A DNA stretch of 64,000 bases, from the NCBI GenBank assembly GCA_947623455.1, contig OX392536.1:36709465-36773464 (forward strand). Reading direction: 5' to 3'. The notes beneath the pieces are model-generated. The model did no database searches and was not told where the DNA came from. It worked only from the letters and a program-made list of their open reading frames with translations. Numbering within the stretch: the stretch's first letter is position 1; each line of letters starts with the position of its first letter. Origin of the DNA: Mimachlamys varia. Lineage: Eukaryota > Mollusca > Bivalvia > Pectinida > Pectinidae. Below are positions 57,004 to 64,000 of this stretch, piece by piece. The translations under genes were made by a program, and so were the position numbers.

Positions 57004-57415
57004 GTAAAGGCCCAATATATATTGATATACGTAACTTCAGGGAAATGTTCGTGATTCTGAAAAGTTCTGAAAAAAAATCCAGTTGATAATCTTGCAAAAC
57101 TAAGCCTAAAACGAAGTAAACCTGACCGGTAACTGACAAGAAACTCTTGACAACAAAATCCTTTGAAATTGAAAATAATTCAGGTGGGGCCCACTTCAAC
57201 AACAAACCGAATGTAGAAGACGGTTCGAAATGGACGCGTGGTATACAAATAGGGTGTTTCAAATGCTGCTGTACCGGTAGCCGCGAAAGAATCCATCTTG
57301 AATATTTGCTGATATCATTTAATCTTAACTAAATCTATAAATAAAATAATAATAAGTTAATAGGCTAGATTTTTGCTTCAAGGTTTGCCAAATGTTACGT
57401 ATATTGGGCCTTTAA
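57003..57415. mobile_element. TTAA-type MITE, copy 3
   Basis: AGGCCCAATATATATTGATA... with a small internal duplication near the left end; right end ATTGGGCCTTTAA. Shares CAGGTGGGGCCCACTTCAAC with the other copies. The left TTAA is mutated to GTAA. Confidence 0.8.
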
Positions 57416-58356
57416 CTAGTTCAAATAGAAAATGTTATAATTTTATGCATGAACGACTGCGTATATATACTACTGTATTACTGGTCATACCTTCATCATA
57501 ATATTTCAGTAAGATGTTATTCGGTGCAATACATTCATTTCCTCTGAGTAAATCAGAACGTTCGTCTTTGCAGTTAAGTTCCGCTTGGGAAAACACGATA
57601 AAGTATGATACAGCAATATTCCTAGATCAATCAGCAAAAAGGTGCAAGGTTTGAAATAATTATCGACATATTGTGGTACGGGTAATTATGTTATGTTAAA
57701 CCACAGCGTCATTCACGTCCCCCTACACGCGACCAAATGACATGTTTATAGCTGACCTCTAACCAAAATGCGACATAGAGACAGATTAATTGCCAAAAGC
57801 TGTCGATCGTCCTGCAGTAGATTTGCGTGGGTGATGACAAGCCTATATGGATGATATCGTTTGAAGTGAAGGCAGTCTGACAAACATTCTGACATTGGAT
57901 ATCGTCTGGGACGCGTGTAATATATAGTGCGTTCATCAGTTCACATTTAAAAGAAATGAACTGTTTGTTGTTATGTTCAGGGTAAAAGTCGATTTCAAGT
58001 AACTGATTTCAATGTAACTGGAGTTTTGTGCTATTTCCGTGGGCGTGTCACACTTTGACGAGAACTGTTGCTTGAACATGTACGACATTTTTAAAGCAAA
58101 CATTATTTTCAGCGAAACAAGCTGATTGGACCGGCATAGATGAATTAATTTGAACCGGCTGCAAACACAGTTTTTACATAGGCAACAAGTTATTGTAATA
58201 TCTACAAGGATAATATTCAGTTACAGTCCTTTTATTTAACAGTCAGAGCCAGCCTCTTTATTGCCTCTACTAAGAGGACAGCTATACCACAGTGGTGTCC
58301 TGAACAACCCATCTCATTGCAGTTAAAACGTTTGTGCACTAGACTCATCTGGAACC

Positions 58357-60066
58357 ATGTTCGTCAGGTTACTTTGTGTTTTGAGCGCTGTAGCGTTGGT
58401 GTCGACCTTACCAATGGGAGGCTTCGAAGGTAAGTTAGGATTGATGCTTCTTGTTTTGTTTTTTTTTTATTTTCGTTTATCTTTTTATTGTTCATCCATT
58501 TATTCATTTATATCTTATGTTTTTTCAACCAAGCATTAACATAGGGCCTATATAAGTAAGCAAACATGCATGAAATAGTGTTAGAAGAACAGGAGAATTC
58601 GGGTCTAAGTTGAAATAACTTGTGCAAAATCTGAATTGATATAGAACAATAAAAATGTTTCAATCAATGCACGGTATTGTACAGTCTAATATAGTTTTAA
58701 TTATATGACATAATCTAATGTATTTTATCTCTTTGTTGCGCATTGAACGCTCTATCACGCGTTTGGGTGTTTTTGTGGTAAAACGTGTAGTAGGAAAAGA
58801 CAACAATGTGCACGAACAATATCGTGTTTGTGCCCAGTATCTGTAAAGGTGCACAGTATGGAACGGGCTCCCAAATAAAGAATTTAAGTTAAATGTTTTA
58901 TAGTTTTTCTTCAGAGATATTAACAATTAATTTCTGATTACATTTTGACGTGACTATATAACATGTTTATATTCATAGTTTTCTGAGAATTTTTCAGTGT
59001 TTATACAAAAAGAACCTAGGAATATGTTGTTCAATTTTACTTGTCTATGATATTAATAATGATACTTATTTATGATGAGAGGACTATTAGGTCTCGGCGC
59101 TAGCTAGTTTTAAAAGAACATATTCACATTAGATCACTGCAACCCTTATGCATTCTGTGATAAACTGATAACAATCCCCACATCTAGGAAATAAACACCA
59201 ATAAACAGATAATAAGTGATTGATGTCATGCTATTACTGTTTGCTGTAGTTAGATGTTTTATTTGTGCTTTATTTTTGAGAATGAAAATGTCGTTTCTTA
59301 CTTTAATTTGACCGTTTTCCGTTTTAGGTCATATTGGTAGGGGGTCTTCCTCGGACTTTTTCAGCAAATTCATTCCCAGAGGCGTCATGACCAACTTCAC
59401 AAGTAACCCTATGCTGCAATGGATACCGGGATTCATATCACAGACCATCAATGCTGCCAGAGAGAGAAAGATGATGAAGGAAAGACAGAAAGCAATGCAA
59501 TCTGAGGTCGAAATAGGCGGACTGAGAGGCTACATAGCCCGGTAAGCATAGCATATCATGGAAAACTAAAAGGATGAACATCCAGGTCGTCACTACTTTT
59601 CTGATTGTTTAAATATCAAAGAAATTAAGTTTCATGTAAGAATGATGTTGAGATGAATGAAAACATGAGTCTAATACGTATTAGTCGCAATGTTAATATT
59701 TCCTTTGTTCAAATTTTGTCCCTAGTTTAATCGATTTCGATTTGGATTATGGTGTTGTTGATTTTTTATTTTATTTTTTTATGTACGGTGTCATTCAAAA
59801 AAATATTAATCAAAACAATGGACCGAGATACATGAACATACAATATCATCATTCTATTCCCTATTTAAGTAAAAGAATTGTAAATAATGCATTCACCTAT
59901 CGCTTTGTTATTTATTCTCTATTTTGATCTTTTTAGGAGTCCCGGAGGATCGACTGGTTTATCGCTTTCCAGCAGAGGACGTCAGGGTCTGGCCATGGCG
60001 GCTGACAGTCCCATGGGAGACTATTATGGTGGACAGTATGGTCAAATGGCGGAAGGAATGATGTAG
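58357..60066 (+). CDS. Small secreted protein (paralogue 2, unrecognised family)
   Basis: Coding exons 58357-58429, 59328-59541 and 59937-60066 (phases 1 and 2) give 138 residues. MFVRLLCVLSAVALVSTLPM is a signal peptide, followed by GGFEG at the exon 1 border, as IDGFE in the paralogue. The shared domain reads KFIPRGVMTNFTSNPMLQW, then GFISQTINAARERKMMKE; the identical pattern KF..(R/K)...(L/F)T.N.MLQ...GFISQ(S/T)I..A and the identical intron positions and phases show common descent with the gene at 44948. The C-terminus is short and Gly/Met/Tyr-rich (GDYYGGQYGQMAEGMM) in place of the S-x-E array. One N-glycosylation sequon (NFT). The same TATA plus untranslated exon design lies upstream. 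Function unknown; secretion and the partner's composition make an extracellular matrix or shell role possible. AATAAA near 60337 may end the transcript. Confidence 0.82.
59695..59765 (+). mobile_element. Family A 3' end fragment
   Basis: ATATTTCCTTTGTTCAAATT, TTGTCCCTAGTTTAATCGAT, TTATGGTGTTGTTGATTTT. In the last intron of secreted-protein gene 2. Confidence 0.6.
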
Positions 60067-60677
60067 ACAATGGATACTTCTCCATTCCTTAAACTCTCGA
60101 TACACAAATTTATTACCTGTGCTAAAGACAATTTATGTAATTACTTCGGGCATTTAAAATGCACCTGTTTTATATGTAATGAAGACAATTTGATATACCT
60201 ATTGTAATTTATTAATATACTTATACAATAAGTAGCAACGTGTGATTTTATTGCACAATTCCATACTTAGATAAAAATTATGAATAGATTGAATGTTGCA
60301 TTAACAAAGTTGTTTTATTCGTAAGATAAAATGAAATAAATTAATTATTGAAAATATGACTTTATTTCTGTTTTCTTTAGTTTTGATGAATTGTCATTGA
60401 AATATAAACCGACAATTAAAACCTAGGTGATCAATCGTAAAGAGACTAAAAGAAGAATAAGTAAAGTCTTACTCATTCACACCTGATGAAACCTTTGGAT
60501 TCTTCCATTTCAAAGGCTGGGATAGCACCTTATAAAATTCCAGGGTTGAGTAAGTTAAGTAAGTAAGTATACTTTTTTCCCTGTTCGAAAAATGTATAGG
60601 TTTGGTACATAGTTTAGCCAGAAATATTCATGACGCATAACACATGGCTGTGGTATGGGAATACAAAAAAAGAAATG

Positions 60678-60896
60678 GGCCGCGGTGTCCGAGTGGCTAA
60701 GGTGTCCTGACACACTACCACTAGCCCTCCACCTCTGGGTTGTGAGTTCGAAACACACGTGGGGCAGTTACCAGCTCCTGACCTTAGGTCAGTTGTTTTT
60801 CTCAGGGTACTCCGGTTTTCCTCCACCTCAAAAACCTGGCACGTCCTCAAATGACCTTCGCTGTTAAAAGGACGTAAAACTAAATAAACCAAACCA
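60678..60896 (+). mobile_element. tRNA(Ser/Leu)-like SINE
   Basis: The head GGGCCGCGGTGTCCGAGTGG, CTAAGGTG has the A box of a class II tRNA. The B box is GAGTTCGAAACAC. The core is TTTTTCTCAGGGTACTCCGG, and the tail GGACGTAAAACTAAATAAAC-CAAACC. A truncated minus-strand relative is at 16655-16800. Confidence 0.85.
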
Positions 60897-63800
60897 AGGA
60901 ACACAAAATAGCCATAATGTTATGATTAAAATGGTACTTTATACAATGTATAGAAAAAAAAAGATTGCATGTATACACGAGAAGCGGTCATACAAGGGAA
61001 CATATCATTTTCAATATTCTCTACAGGTGATAGTGTGAATTAATATTCAATATTCGACATGCATATCAGTCTCATAAAAATATAAATTGGACATAAGTTG
61101 GTTAGACAACTGACAATTCTTTCAGATGTATGCACTAAAAATTTTGATAAATAAATAAAATGGAAATATTAACAATTCGTATACCATCAACTTCTTTTTA
61201 TATAAGTATAAAGAGATGTGGACACAAAGAGAACCTACAATACACATACGTATAGTCCTATTTCAATTCCGTTATCTTATCTACCTAAACAAGTTTAATT
61301 CAGTATTCAACTTTACCTATTGATTATTTAACTGCAAAGTATAGCTTGAAAACTTAAACCTTACAATTCCACTTAACATCTGTGCCCAAACTAAAATATA
61401 TCAAACTATGTTCACATAAATGAAGACAATATGCATACTCAAAACAATGAAGAACGGCTAAAGCGAAGATAAACTGTAAGCATATGATAGTTTTAGCTGT
61501 TTCTAATCCCCCTTTTTAAAATTGTTTTAAATGTAATGGACATGAATACACTGTAGTAATGTTCCTTAAATATATATTACATTCAACATGCTGTGCAATG
61601 TAAAATAATTAAAGACATCGTGGCGACGATATATAACTCTGTAAACATTGATATTTACCAAAAAACACAGAAGTATAAAGGAAGATGGCTGACTGGCTGA
61701 CCATCTACCTCGACAGAACTGAAGTTTCAACAAAACCCAGTCTACAACCAGGTATTTTACACGACGTAAAATGCAAAAAGATACACAATTCATTTATTAG
61801 TGAAGTGACCATGTTGAATGATACTATTTATTCATGAAAGTCTTGTTTCAAGCTGTTTTTAATGGTAGCAATTACATCACACGACCAGTGTGATGTTAGA
61901 CCAGCATGGCAAGTCATTAACTTAAGTATAATTTGTTTTCAAATTTATTATCGGATGTCGTAAGAGACAATAAACATTAATTAAGTTTTATTTTTTGCAT
62001 TTCCTAGAAAGTTTACCTTAAAGTGTGCCATTAGCCTACCCATAACTCAACATTATGATTTTGTTGGCACTTAAGTGTTCTCTGCCGTTTTTTCATATCC
62101 CATAGTTGTCATGTTTGTACGAATGGTGTATATAAAGGGTTGTTTTCTTTTAAAGGTTTATATTTCAAATGACATGACATTTATATAACATACATGTATA
62201 ATATAACGTATTTCAATGAATTATCGAAATTTAATTAAAACAAAGCTTAAACCAAATTATTTCTGAATAACGCTTCTGCCATTTACACCTTTCAGTGCTA
62301 CCATAACACCTTTTTTAGACTGTTGATTATAAAGGTTGGTTTTTGATATAATGTTTTATCCTTGATTCCCCGTGAAACTTAAATTTCTAATTATAAATTG
62401 CACTCATGTGTAATAGTATCGCGATCATAGTACATAATTTACTTCAGTGATACATGAATAAAAAGGAAAATGATAAATAACTAGTGTTAAGCAAAAAGTA
62501 CATGTAGTGTTAAGAAAAACAAGATGCTAAGTACCATGTATGGATTAACAAAAGACAGGCGATAAAGAAACAGTGTGTACCTACACGATGCACTACACGA
62601 ACAGGTTCTTCATAGTTGACGAAAACGTATTAGATTATTGCATCACTTTTTTAGCTAATTGTGAATTGAATTTCTGTATGTATGCTTTAAGTAATTTAAG
62701 TCATCCGAAACAAATTTGAAAAACGCAGTTTCTCATGAAAGTACTTCAAAACACAATAACATCATTATAACATATAAAGATTTTATTCATATATTCAATC
62801 ATAAATGAATATATGGAACATTTCTAATATTCAAATGGCAAGTATCTGGTTGTAAATACACACAAACACGATATGACGTTTGCACAATTGTGGAGCTTAT
62901 ATCAATACAATGGCATAAGGTGTACATACGTACATATTTTATTTGAACTCAAAATTCGTGTCGTAATAGTTCTATAAAAAGCAAAGGGAACAACTCTAGG
63001 TTTAGTGAGACAAGTCAAACAGTATACATTATTTAACAATATGAAAACGTAAACAAAGCTGACAATTTCCCAAATACCTATTATTTTTATCAATAAGTTA
63101 TGATTATGAATTTTGTAACAAAATGAAATACACTTATACTATTATCTAAATACATCTTCACTTTTTAGTCAAATGATAAAGTATGCAACTGGTTATATCT
63201 CAGAATGACTTGGGTCCCGGTGGAGTTATCGTTCAAAATAAAACACGAATACGACATATTCATCTTCGTATTTATATATGAGTCTTTTAAGAAAAACATA
63301 TTTCTTACAGATTTCTGAGCATGATCGAATGCGCTAAATAATTATAACGGCTAGATAAGAATTCAATAATAATCCCGGCACGTTGAAGAAAACTAAAGCA
63401 CTATACCAGTATAAGCTCGCACATGATAATACGTTACAGTTACAGAACCGGATATTCGTATATCCATGAACTCACATAAATAAAAAGTTTTTAAGTATGT
63501 AAATTAAATACAAATACATTATTTATAAATTATCATTTTCAGAATGGCGGGACAAAAGTCCCCTATGATGCAAATTAAACCTGAGAAATAAAATAAATAC
63601 ATATCAAACAAAACTCATGTGCAAAAGCAGCATGGAAATAAATAAAAAAATATTCGGTTCAAAACGTGGTATAAATAGGCACATGTATACACAAAATACA
63701 ATTAATTTAAACACAACAAACATTAAATGATTTGCATCATCACGTAGATTTTTGCATTATCAATGAGAGATTCTAATCTGGAGATATTTTCATTTGCTTA

Positions 63801-64000
63801 TCTCCTATCAACTAATTATAGATGGAGCAAAACATTATTACTTAATTTAAAAAGCTACAAAAAGTATTCGCATTAGACGAAATTCTCAAAAAATGATATA
63901 TATCTTATGAAAATTCATTGTTGAATTCAGTCAACTAATTGTTGATAATTCCAAAATACACTGCATTCATCAAAATGAGAAAATCATAAATTGAAAACTG
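60897..64000. other. Intergenic, no gene seen
   Basis: AT-rich sequence with short open frames only. I see no splice-supported exon, RNA gene or clear repeat array here. Confidence 0.45.

Overview
This is an AT-rich, intron-containing animal genome window, most likely from a bivalve mollusc. The reasons are tandem-core elements bounded by a GGCCCGAAGGGCC hairpin and carrying TCAAGGTCA motifs (very common in bivalve genomes), tRNA-derived SINEs with a central core domain, and exon sequences that align with metazoan proteins but not closely with vertebrate ones. I cannot name the species. Exon boundaries were assembled by hand from GT/AG sites, phase continuity and family similarity.

Layout. 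1-1344: modular minisatellites. 3061-8517 (minus): the first seven coding exons of the exocyst subunit EXOC4/Sec8; the rest lies beyond the left edge. 9530-10970: a LINE 3' end and a decayed mariner transposase. 11728-22976 (plus): a complete ten-exon inactive rhomboid (iRhom/RHBDF-like, 928 aa) whose introns carry a 34-bp satellite, hammerhead-ribozyme repeats and a 1.9-kb tandem-core element. 23.1-30.2 kb: a retroelement graveyard with RT fragments, a complete retrozyme-like monomer between two hammerhead ribozymes, and a TTAA-bounded MITE. 30440-33752 (plus): a four-exon gene for a secreted 248-aa protein that looks like an IL-6/LIF/CLCF1-type four-helix cytokine. 33.8-42.1 kb: gene-poor, with foldback elements. 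42134-49384 and 55959-60066 (both plus): two paralogous genes for secreted proteins of an unrecognised family, each with a TATA box and a similar non-coding first exon; the first has a long C-terminal array of S-x-E motifs. 60.1-64 kb: one SINE and nothing else that I can support.

The best candidates for new biology are: (1) the dispersed repeat carrying a near-perfect hammerhead ribozyme with a palindromic stem III, including a 385-nt unit between two ribozymes, often fused to a family of RT fragments; (2) the cytokine-like gene, with intron phases 1-0-0 and a ten-nucleotide first coding exon; (3) the secreted paralogue pair with duplicated promoters. The genes do not form an operon or an obvious pathway. 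iRhoms control shedding of signalling ligands and the cytokine candidate would be such a signal, but a link between them here is speculation.
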